This document shows positions 1 to 5,945 of a DNA stretch of 6,848 nt, piece after piece. Position numbers and translations under genes: made by a program. Below the pieces are notes generated by a model. It saw nothing but the letters and a program-made list of their open reading frames with translations. It did no database searches and had not been told where the DNA came from. Position 1 is the stretch's first letter, and the number at the start of each line of letters is the position of its first letter. The stretch covers positions 1-6,848 of the forward strand of contig CAIZMS010000383.1 of assembly GCA_903934155.1 (NCBI GenBank), read 5' to 3'. This stretch comes from an uncultured bacterium. GTDB taxonomy: Bacteria; Verrucomicrobiota; Kiritimatiellia; CAIKKV01; CAITUY01.

Positions 1-1169
1 GCCTTTCCGCTTACAAGCGTCTCAATGACTTTTATGAGGGCGTGGATCGCCTTCCCGAACTGGCGGCGGATATCCAGCGGGTTCAGATTGCCGATTCTCC
101 ATTCTATTATGAGGGACGGAATTCGCTTGGCTATCTGCAGAAACTCTACCCCGACGGCTCGGCATCGGAGGATTATTCCTCCGCCCGGCTTGATACCAGC
201 CATGAGTTTTTCTATCCCACCCGGCATTTCGGGTTTCTGAATCTGACTCCCCGTACCGGGTGGCGCGGCACCTATTATTCCGATACGGTCCAGTATTCGG
301 CATTGACCCAGTCGGTTGTCACGGTGACCACCAACGGGACGGGTGGATCCACTTCCACCACCAGTACCAACATTTCCAATGTTGCCAGGTCAATGGGAAG
401 CGATATGCGCTCCCTGCTCAATGTCGGGCTCGAAACCTCCTTCCGCGCCTTCAAGGTTTTGAATACCGATGAAAATATGTTCGGCACCGGGCTGCGGCAT
501 GTGGTTGAACCCTATACCGATTACACCTATGTTCCGGAGCCCAATATCCGGCCGGTCGGCCTTTACCAGTTCGATGAAATTGATGCCTTGGATCGGCGGA
601 ACGACCTCAGGTTCGGGGTGCGGAACCGCTTCCAGACCAAGCGCAGCAAGCAGGTGAGCGATATCATGGATCTGGATGTCTACACGACCTACAGCTTTGA
701 GGAGGCCAGCCAGGACGAGCCGTTCTCCAACATTGGCCTCCGCTCGGAGTTCAATCTGGCGGACTGGTGCCAGATTTACATGGATGGCAACTACGACATT
801 TATAAGAGCGAGATCAATACGTTCAACACCCAGGCTCGGTTCAGGCAGGACTCCTGGCGGGCCGTTATTGAGCAGCGCTATCTCGTGGATCAGAGCAATC
901 TGTTGATTACCGATCTCGGGTTCGCGCCCAATAAACGGTGGGATTTCGGAATTTATGACCGGATGGAGTTTCAAACCTCCCGCCTTGAGGAGCAGGGCCT
1001 CACCCTTTCCCGGACCTATGACTGTATGGTCGTAACCTGGGGCGCCAGTTATCTTCCGGCGTATACCCGCGACGACGGCAGTGAACGCGAGGCCGATTAC
1101 CGGTTCATGTTCCAGCTCTGGTTTTCCGCCTTCCCGAATGTCAAACTCGGCACCAGTCGCAGGGATTGA
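1..1169 (+). CDS. lptD: LptD/OstA-like LPS-assembly outer-membrane protein, C-terminal part (5' truncated by window edge)
   Basis: LptD is the outer-membrane beta-barrel that, plugged by lipoprotein LptE, inserts lipopolysaccharide into the outer leaflet. The frame is open from base 3 to the TGA at 1167-1169, about 388 codons; the start, signal peptide and periplasmic jellyroll lie outside the window. What is visible looks like barrel: many short stretches of alternating aromatic and polar residues, such as the FYYEG, HEFFYP and WRGTYYSDT regions, and a C-terminal stretch with a Cys-containing strand (YDCMVVTWGASY) then FMFQLWFSAFPNVKLG, which resembles the end of LptD proteins of PVC bacteria. 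A Ser/Thr/Asn/Gly-rich loop at about 306-386 probably lies between strands. The last residue is Asp, not the aromatic typical of many barrels. The polymerase gene follows with no gap. Family call is from sequence style and is fairly secure; another large barrel of the OstA group is the alternative. Confidence 0.72.
   Translation, partial: LSAYKRLNDFYEGVDRLPELAADIQRVQIADSPFYYEGRNSLGYLQKLYPDGSASEDYSSARLDTSHEFFYPTRHFGFLNLTPRTGWRGTYYSDTVQYSALTQSVVTVTTNGTGGSTSTTSTNISNVARSMGSDMRSLLNVGLETSFRAFKVLNTDENMFGTGLRHVVEPYTDYTYVPEPNIRPVGLYQFDEIDALDRRNDLRFGVRNRFQTKRSKQVSDIMDLDVYTTYSFEEASQDEPFSNIGLRSEFNLADWCQIYMDGNYDIYKSEINTFNTQARFRQDSWRAVIEQRYLVDQSNLLITDLGFAPNKRWDFGIYDRMEFQTSRLEEQGLTLSRTYDCMVVTWGASYLPAYTRDDGSEREADYRFMFQLWFSAFPNVKLGTSRRD
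1161..1164 (+). promoter_or_regulatory. Ribosome binding site for the polymerase gene
   Basis: AGGG at the very end of lptD lies 7 nt before ATG 1172 and 4 nt before ATG 1169. The normal spacing favours 1172. No intergenic promoter is possible here, so translation probably relies on ribosomes ending lptD. Confidence 0.45.
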
Positions 1170-1171
1170 TG

Positions 1172-3397
1172 ATGCTCGCCGACCCTCTTCTCATGGGCTC
1201 CGATCCCGCCCCCGGCCTCGTGGCGGTCGAGCATCGGGAGCAACCCGGGCAGGATCAGGTGATTCTTTTCTGGCGCGACGGAGCGTCGCGTCGCCAGACT
1301 TCGGAGCCCTTTTTCCCCTTTATCTGGATTGCGCGCGAGGAATTACTGGAGGGGCCTGTTAAGGATGCCGTGGTGGCGACCCTTGAGGGCGACGCTCCCT
1401 TCCGGTGGAAGGTCAGCTTTCCCACCTGGAAGGCCTGTCAGAAAGCCAAGGCCTGGCTGGCAAAAACCTCGGGAGTCACCGCTGGCAATCCCCAGGCTCC
1501 CTATTTTCTTCTGGGTGATCCGGTTCAGCAGTATCTCCTTCAAACCGGACGAACCCTTTTCAAAGGCATGCGGTTCGATGACGTTCGCCGGATGCAGGTG
1601 GATATCGAATGTTTTACGACCCGGGGATTTGAGTTCTGCAACCCGGAGCGGGAAGGGGACCGGATTATTGCCATCGCCCTGGGCGATTCGTCGGGGTGGC
1701 GTGAGGTGCTTTCGGGTGCCGAACTGGATGAAAAATCCCTTCTGGAAACCTTTGTGGCCCGAGTTCAGGAACGCGATCCGGATGTGATTGAGGGGCATAA
1801 TATTTTCAATTTCGATCTGCCCTATCTGGCCGCCCGGGCCAAACGGCATGGCGTGAAGTTGGCGTTGGGGCGGAATGGCCAGACGCCGGAGTCGCGCCCC
1901 AGTCGATTTAACATCGGGGAGCGCACCGTCTCCTATACCCGCTGCGAGATTTTCGGACGGCATGTCATGGATACCTATTTTCTGGTTCAGGCCTACGACA
2001 TCACCCACCGCGTTCTGGAAAGCTATGGCTTAAAAAGCGTTGCCCGCCATTTCGGAATTTCCCCTGCGGACCGACTCTATATCGAAGGGGGCGATATCTC
2101 GGCGGAGTTTGAGAAAAATCCCGCCCGGCTTATGCAGTATGCGCTGCATGATGTCGAGGAGACAGAGGCGCTCAGTCGTCTGTTGTCGCAGAGCACGTTT
2201 GTGCAGGCGCAAGTGCTGCCGTTCTCGTACCAGAATGTCAGTGTGCGGGGTAATGCCACGAAGATTGACGCGCTGATCCTGCGCGAATACGTCCGGCAAT
2301 CGAGGGCGATTCCGTTGCCGGATAAGGGGCGTCCGTTCTCGGGTGGCTACACGGATTTGTTTGGCGAGGGCGTTATTCAAAATGTCCACCACTGCGACGT
2401 TCGCTCCCTCTATCCGTCTCTGATGTTGACCCGCAAGATCGGCCCGCGGAACGATACCCTGAACGTGTTTCATCGTTTGCTGGAGCAGCTGCGCCGATTC
2501 CGGATATCGGCGAGGGATCAGGAAAAGGCCGCCGATTCCGATGCCGTGCGCGCCCATTTCAACGCGCTTCAGACCACGTTTAAAATTCTCATCAATTCGT
2601 TTTATGGATACCTGGGTTTCGATCAGGTCAGGTTTAGTGATTTTGACGCGGCGGAGCGGGTGGCGGCTGAGGGGCGCGAGTTGCTTCGCCAGATGATTGA
2701 CTGGTTGCGGCAGCATGGCGCCACGCCTGTCGAGATCGATACCGATGGGGTGTATTATGTTCCGCCCCGGGATGGCTCGCCGGGTAAACAGGATGCTTTC
2801 CGGAAGGCCTTCGTGGCGTCCCTTCCCGAGGGGATTGAAATTGAATTCGATGGCGAGTACGCGGCCATGTTCAGCTACAAGATGAAAAACTATGCCCTCC
2901 TGTCCCGCAATGGCGAGATTGTCATCAAGGGGGCGGCGCTTAAATCGCGGGGGCTGGAACCCTTTCAGCGGAAGTTCCTCAAGGAGATGATCCGGTTGAA
3001 GTTGGAGGGGCGTGATGCGGATCTGCCGGCGCTGAAGGAAAAAACCGAGGGCGAGATTCGTGACCGGAAATGGCCGGTGGCCGCGCTGGCCAAGACGGAA
3101 ACGCTTCAGGATTCTCCCGCCACGTATTCCGCGAAGATCGGGGAAAAGGGGCGGGGCCGCAATGCGGCCTATGAGCTGGCCTTGAAATCGGGGCGCGACT
3201 ACCGTGCCGGGGATCAGGTGTCGTATTATGTGGCCGGAACGAAGAAGAGCGTCCAGGTGTTTGCCGCCGCGCGGTTGGTTTCGGAGTGGAATCCCGTTGA
3301 GCGGGATGAAAATGTGCCGTACTATCTGGCCAAGTTGGATGCCCTGTACGGGAAATTCTGTGGCGGGAAACTGGGCGGCGACGGGGAGGAATCATGA
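1172..3397 (+). CDS. Family B DNA polymerase with 3'-5' proofreading exonuclease
   Basis: Template-directed DNA polymerase of family B (Pol II/archaeal PolB type), about 741 residues, complete. Counting from the ATG at 1172: exonuclease motif I DIE (D144, E146), motif II HNIFNFD (N210, D215), motif III YALHD (D327); polymerase motif A DVRSLYPS (D409, Y414), motif B KILINSFYGYLG (K471, N475, Y478, G479), motif C IDTDG (D523, D525), and a later YKMKNY segment near residues 569-574 like the KxY motif of the family. All catalytic acids are present, so both activities are expected. Motif C ends in Gly, as in Thermococcales polymerases, not the Ser common in E. coli Pol II. Only about 62 residues separate motifs A and B, so the palm/fingers connection is compact. 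Start: ATGs at 1169 and 1172 are both possible; AGGG at 1161-1164 is better spaced for 1172. Its stop overlaps the next ATG (ATGA). Role, replication or repair, is not shown by the sequence. Confidence 0.93.
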   Translation: MLADPLLMGSDPAPGLVAVEHREQPGQDQVILFWRDGASRRQTSEPFFPFIWIAREELLEGPVKDAVVATLEGDAPFRWKVSFPTWKACQKAKAWLAKTSGVTAGNPQAPYFLLGDPVQQYLLQTGRTLFKGMRFDDVRRMQVDIECFTTRGFEFCNPEREGDRIIAIALGDSSGWREVLSGAELDEKSLLETFVARVQERDPDVIEGHNIFNFDLPYLAARAKRHGVKLALGRNGQTPESRPSRFNIGERTVSYTRCEIFGRHVMDTYFLVQAYDITHRVLESYGLKSVARHFGISPADRLYIEGGDISAEFEKNPARLMQYALHDVEETEALSRLLSQSTFVQAQVLPFSYQNVSVRGNATKIDALILREYVRQSRAIPLPDKGRPFSGGYTDLFGEGVIQNVHHCDVRSLYPSLMLTRKIGPRNDTLNVFHRLLEQLRRFRISARDQEKAADSDAVRAHFNALQTTFKILINSFYGYLGFDQVRFSDFDAAERVAAEGRELLRQMIDWLRQHGATPVEIDTDGVYYVPPRDGSPGKQDAFRKAFVASLPEGIEIEFDGEYAAMFSYKMKNYALLSRNGEIVIKGAALKSRGLEPFQRKFLKEMIRLKLEGRDADLPALKEKTEGEIRDRKWPVAALAKTETLQDSPATYSAKIGEKGRGRNAAYELALKSGRDYRAGDQVSYYVAGTKKSVQVFAAARLVSEWNPVERDENVPYYLAKLDALYGKFCGGKLGGDGEES
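3383..3390 (+). promoter_or_regulatory. Ribosome binding site for gspG
   Basis: GGGGAGGA inside the last codons of the polymerase gene, core GGAGG 4 nt before ATG 3394. It is the strongest Shine-Dalgarno match in the left block, which fits a higher demand for the major pseudopilin than for the polymerase. Confidence 0.7.
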
Positions 3398-3825
3398 ATC
3401 GGAAAAGCGGGTTTACACTGATTGAGATCCTGATTGCCATGACGATCATCGGTATTTTATCCGGCGTCGTCGGATTGTCGGTGGCCGGCTATCTTCGGAA
3501 GGCGAAGTTGGAGGCGGCGCGGTCGCAGATCAAGACCTTTCAGACCGCCCTGCAGATGTACAAGGCGGCTCATGCGCAATTGCCCACGACCGCGCAGGGG
3601 TTGGAGGCGCTTTGTGTGGAGCCCAAAATTCCGCCGCTGCCCAAGGAGTACCCGCCGGAAGGCTATTTGGAGAGCCGGAACCTGCCGCCTGATCCCTGGG
3701 GAAATTCCTACATCTATCTGGTTCCGGGACGGAAGGGTGAGCCCTGTGAGATCATCAGCTATGGATCCGATGGCGAGGAAGGCGGAACCGGTGAGGCGGC
3801 GGATATCAGCAGCGGGCAGTTCTAG
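3394..3825 (+). CDS. gspG: GspG-type major pseudopilin (type II secretion-like)
   Basis: Major pseudopilin subunit: it polymerises in the inner membrane into the periplasmic pseudopilus that drives type II secretion. The protein is 143 residues, normal for GspG. It has a class III leader MNRKSG cut after G6 by the prepilin peptidase, mature N-terminus FTLIE with the conserved Glu at mature position 5 (E11), and a hydrophobic helix to about residue 33. The C-terminal globular part carries the family's DPWGN (100-104) and the acidic Gly-rich SYGSDGEEGG..ADI segment (122-138), which binds calcium in known GspG structures. Two Cys (C74, C118) could pair. The ATG overlaps the polymerase stop as ATGA and is preceded by GGGGAGGA at 3383-3390, supporting coupled translation. 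The other secretion genes (gspD, E, F) are not in this window, so the partner machine is unknown; type IV pilus-like use is the alternative. Confidence 0.93.
   Translation: MNRKSGFTLIEILIAMTIIGILSGVVGLSVAGYLRKAKLEAARSQIKTFQTALQMYKAAHAQLPTTAQGLEALCVEPKIPPLPKEYPPEGYLESRNLPPDPWGNSYIYLVPGRKGEPCEIISYGSDGEEGGTGEAADISSGQF
3775..3782 (+). promoter_or_regulatory. Ribosome binding site deciding the GTG start of the minor pseudopilin
   Basis: GAGGAAGG within gspG, 8 nt before GTG 3791. No comparable purine block precedes the in-frame ATGs at 3761 or 3770. The same bases encode the acidic EEGG of the GspG calcium-site segment, so the site could be partly a coincidence of coding. Confidence 0.55.
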
Positions 3826-4192
3826 TGGTTTCACCCTCATTGAGTCCCTGGTTGCCCTTGCCATTCTTGGCGTGATCGTGGGCGTCCTGGTGCGGGTGCA
3901 TCTCCAAACCCTCCGGGCCGAGGAATTTTCCCGTCTGCGCGGGCAGGCGCTTCTGGAAACGGAAACCATTCTCACCGGGGTAATGCTCGGTACGGAACCC
4001 CAGGCTATTTTGGATGAGGCGCGTAGGCAGGGGTGCAAGGTGGAGGCGGTCAAAGGGAGTGAGCTTGGCGCTCAGGCCTTCACGGAATGGCGGGTGGCCG
4101 TTTCGAATCCCTCGGCGCCTGTGGTGACGCTGATGTTGCGGGGAGTGAATGATGCAGGACAAACTAATAAAACTACAAAACCGGCTTCGTGA
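3791..4192 (+). CDS. Minor pseudopilin, GspI/GspH-like, prepilin-type N-terminal domain
   Basis: Short pseudopilin of about 133 residues. From the GTG at 3791 it reads a basic leader MRRRISAAGSSSG, a cleavage point before FTLIES with Glu at mature position 5 (residue 18), and a hydrophobic helix (LVALAILGVIVGVLV). The following ALLETETILTGVM region resembles GspI proteins, which act at the pseudopilus tip. Beyond the first 50 residues nothing else is diagnostic, so GspH or a PilV-like protein is possible. GTG is chosen because GAGGAAGG lies 8 nt upstream; in-frame ATGs at 3761 and 3770 would give longer leaders and lack a ribosome site. It overlaps gspG by about 35 nt and larE by about 41 nt. 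Its last residues (GQTNKTTKPAS) are read from larE sequence in another frame and may be a late extension. Confidence 0.82.
   Translation: MRRRISAAGSSSGFTLIESLVALAILGVIVGVLVRVHLQTLRAEEFSRLRGQALLETETILTGVMLGTEPQAILDEARRQGCKVEAVKGSELGAQAFTEWRVAVSNPSAPVVTLMLRGVNDAGQTNKTTKPAS
4140..4145 (+). promoter_or_regulatory. Ribosome binding site for larE
   Basis: GGGGAG inside the minor pseudopilin gene, 6 nt before ATG 4152 and 3 nt before ATG 4149; spacing favours 4152. Confidence 0.55.
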
Positions 4193-4955
4193 AACCGGTG
4201 GCGTGGCCGTGGCTTTTTCGGGCGGGGTGGACAGCACTTTTCTGGCGGCCGTGGCAGTTCAGGTTCTTGGTGCGCGGGCCATTGCGGTAACCGCGCTGTC
4301 GCCCACCTATCCCGAATGGGAACAGAAGGAAGCGGCCGAACTGGCAAAGCGGCTCGGCCTCCGGCATATCGAGATTTCGACCCATGAGCTCGAGGATCCC
4401 TGCTTTGCTCAGAACCCCCCCGACCGATGTTACTACTGCAAGAAGGAACTCGTTCAGTTTGTCCGGGCTGCGGCGGAGCAGGAAGGCCTCAAGTTCATTG
4501 CCGACGGCACCACGGTGGACGATTTAGGGGATCACCGGCCTGGAAGGAAAGCCGCCCTTGAGGGTGGGGTCATCAGTCCCTTGCTGGAGGCGGGCCTGAC
4601 CAAGGCCGAGATCCGTGCCTTGTCGAGGGAGATGGGGCTGCCCACAGCCGACAAGCCTTCGTTGGCCTGTCTGGCCTCGCGGATTCCCTATGGCACCCCG
4701 ATCACGGCCGATAAACTCAAAGCCATTGACCAGGTTGAAGCGATCCTGTGGAAGCTCGGGTTCAAGCAGCTCCGTGTCCGGCATCACGGCGATATCGCCC
4801 GGATTGAGGTGGAGCCATCAGAGTTGCCCCGCTTCTGCGATCCAGCCACCCGCGCTACCGTCGTGAAGGCCGCCAAGGCGGCCGGATTCCTGTACGTTGC
4901 CGCCGACCTTCAGGGATACCGAACCGGGAGTATGAACGAGGGTTTGCCGATCTGA
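4152..4955 (+). CDS. larE: LarE-type ATP-dependent sacrificial sulfur transferase (PP-loop family)
   Basis: LarE adenylates the pyridinium dicarboxylate mononucleotide and inserts sulfur taken from its own cysteine, a step in making the nickel-pincer nucleotide cofactor of lactate racemase LarA and relatives; it acts in the cytosol. Counting from the alternative ATG at 4149 (268 aa): PP-loop SGGVDS at 24-29, DRCYYCKKEL at 92-101, ADGTTVDD at 118-125, and KPSLACLASRIPYG at 169-182, whose C174 matches the sacrificial Cys of the Lactobacillus plantarum enzyme. Other Cys are C85, C94, C97 and C230. Length is normal. GGGGAG at 4140-4145 is better spaced for the ATG at 4152 than for 4149. No larA, larB or larC lies in the window. 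It is last in the plus-strand gene run and ends in a palindrome. A generic NAD-synthase/GuaA-like PP-loop enzyme is unlikely given the CLASR motif. Confidence 0.9.
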   Translation: MQDKLIKLQNRLRETGGVAVAFSGGVDSTFLAAVAVQVLGARAIAVTALSPTYPEWEQKEAAELAKRLGLRHIEISTHELEDPCFAQNPPDRCYYCKKELVQFVRAAAEQEGLKFIADGTTVDDLGDHRPGRKAALEGGVISPLLEAGLTKAEIRALSREMGLPTADKPSLACLASRIPYGTPITADKLKAIDQVEAILWKLGFKQLRVRHHGDIARIEVEPSELPRFCDPATRATVVKAAKAAGFLYVAADLQGYRTGSMNEGLPI

Positions 4956-4967
4956 AACGTTTCAGAT
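4950..4967. repeat. 18-bp perfect palindrome across the larE stop codon
   Basis: ATCTGAAACGTTTCAGAT is fully self-complementary with no spacer. It contains the larE TGA (4953-4955). The core TGAAACGTTTCA, with its central CG, resembles LacI-family operators; as RNA it would form only a tight stem, and no T-run follows, so a standard intrinsic terminator is not supported. Lies between convergent genes. Confidence 0.6.
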
Positions 4968-4969
4968 TC

Positions 4970-4999
4970 AATTCAGGTGAATTTCACGGTTTTTTCACC
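4970..4999. terminator. Possible bidirectional terminator region between larE and the AraC gene
   Basis: Two small inverted repeats follow the 18-bp palindrome: AATTCA-GG-TGAATT at 4970-4983, and GGTGAA (4976-4981) with TTCACC (4994-4999) around a 12-nt loop. The second reaches into the last AraC codons. The stems are short and AT-rich and neither strand has a clean U-tract directly after the stem, so termination function is only a suggestion from the convergent layout. Confidence 0.28.
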
Positions 5000-5883
5000 C
5001 TGTCTCTGCGGCGATGGTTTCGTCTGAAAGAAGCCGGGGGTTCGTCGATGACATGGTTGAACACGCGGCTGAAGTAGGCGCGATTGGGGAAGCCGGTCTG
5101 GTCTGCAATGGCCTCAATGGTTTCGTCGGTCTGTAGCAATAGCCTGGCGGCTTCCCGTATGCGCATTTCGGTGACATACCGTGCCGCCGTGGTGCCGAAG
5201 TGATGCTTGAATACCCGCTCGAACCCCGCCACGCTGAGACAGGCTAGCTTGGCCAAAATCGGGTTGGTGAGCGGTGCGCCGATGTTAGCCTCAATGTAAT
5301 GACGGATGCGCATCAGGTTCTCGGGCGCTATGGGCTGCCATTGAAGTTCACGGCGGGCCAGCACGACGTGGAGCAGGGCCAGACTGTTGCGATAAATGGC
5401 ATCATTGGGTTCCCATGTTTTGTCGGCGACAATCAGGCGTTTCAAGTCTCGGATCAGACACAATTCCGTGTCATGGGGCTTGAGTAAAACGGGCGGGGTA
5501 TGATCCGCGCTCAGCGTGCGGGTGAAGCTGAACGCCAACCAGAAGGTCGGTACGGGGTTGAGACCAAGGCAGTGGAATAGGCAGTGCGGAGGGATCAGCA
5601 TGATGTGCTTTGGTGTCAACTCCACCATACGCTCGCCAAAGAGAACGCAATGCCCGCCTTGTCTGTTGTAGTACAGTCGCCAGAAGGGACTGAACACGCC
5701 GGGGAAATTCCAATTCCGGTTGGCGGGAAGATAGCCGGCTTCGTGCAGGGTGATTCCGGTGCGGCCGGGCTTGACCCCGAGGGGGTCATATTCGACGCCG
5801 ACCCCTGAAAAGGGCCGGTCATAGGCGCCGATGTTGACGCGGTCTTGTATTGAATAAGACACAAGATTGAGTCTAGGGGACAT
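4984..5883 (-). CDS. AraC/XylS-family transcriptional regulator
   Basis: DNA-binding regulator, 299 residues from the ATG at 5883 (minus strand). The C-terminal third is an AraC-type double helix-turn-helix: first at about residues 205-230 (LTNPILAKLACLSVAGFERV), second at about 253-287 with the family signature IADQTGFPNRAYFSRVF followed by PPASFRR. The N-terminal part, about 45-125, has short beta segments with aromatic residues and IMLIPPHCLFHC, compatible with the cupin-like sensor domain of sugar-responsive AraC proteins, but the ligand cannot be read. A TTG at 5898 would add five residues; ATG is preferred, though neither has a clear ribosome site. It is divergent from the UroD-like gene with a 62-bp gap, the usual arrangement for a local activator, and convergent with larE. 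Target and ligand are inferred only. Confidence 0.92.
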   Translation of the reverse strand: MSPRLNLVSYSIQDRVNIGAYDRPFSGVGVEYDPLGVKPGRTGITLHEAGYLPANRNWNFPGVFSPFWRLYYNRQGGHCVLFGERMVELTPKHIMLIPPHCLFHCLGLNPVPTFWLAFSFTRTLSADHTPPVLLKPHDTELCLIRDLKRLIVADKTWEPNDAIYRNSLALLHVVLARRELQWQPIAPENLMRIRHYIEANIGAPLTNPILAKLACLSVAGFERVFKHHFGTTAARYVTEMRIREAARLLLQTDETIEAIADQTGFPNRAYFSRVFNHVIDEPPASFRRNHRRRDRVKKP

Positions 5884-5945
5884 AGACGCTGGCGGCAAGG
5901 AAAGAGTACTAATCCGGGTGAATCAACCTACAGGAGCGGGTCGTT
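5884..5945. promoter_or_regulatory. Divergent intergenic control region, AraC gene / UroD-like gene
   Basis: This 62-bp gap must hold the start signals of both divergent genes if they are transcribed from here. A weak -10-like ACTAAT occurs at about 5908-5913, without a matching -35 on either strand. The absence of strong consensus boxes fits activator-dependent promoters but does not prove it. AGGAG at 5932-5936 is the ribosome site of the UroD-like gene. Confidence 0.45.
5932..5936 (+). promoter_or_regulatory. Ribosome binding site for the UroD-like gene
   Basis: AGGAG 9 nt before ATG 5946; it would be 15 nt from the ATG at 5952, so 5946 is the better start. Confidence 0.6.

Noticed and set aside
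306..386. Repetitive Thr/Ser/Gly coding stretch in lptD as a possible tandem repeat
   Set aside because: Low-complexity loop without a regular DNA repeat unit; a variable barrel loop explains it.
390..974. 194-codon open frame on the minus strand inside lptD
   Set aside because: Shadow of the plus-strand LptD frame in GC-rich DNA; its translation has no recognisable domain and the plus-strand protein explains the region.
42..1169. GTG at 42 as the start of the LptD-like protein
   Set aside because: The frame is open upstream to the window edge and the residues before it continue the barrel protein, so this is an internal Val codon of a truncated gene.
1343..2008. 221-codon minus-strand open frame inside the polymerase gene
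   Set aside because: Lies antisense to the exonuclease motifs I and II of a clear PolB protein; no domain in its own translation.
2030..2716. 228-codon minus-strand open frame inside the polymerase gene
   Set aside because: Antisense to polymerase motifs A and B; composition typical of a shadow frame.
3572..3790. Upstream extension of the minor pseudopilin frame, to 3572
   Set aside because: It would put more than 70 residues before the pilin leader, and the bases are the GspG coding sequence; pilin leaders are short.
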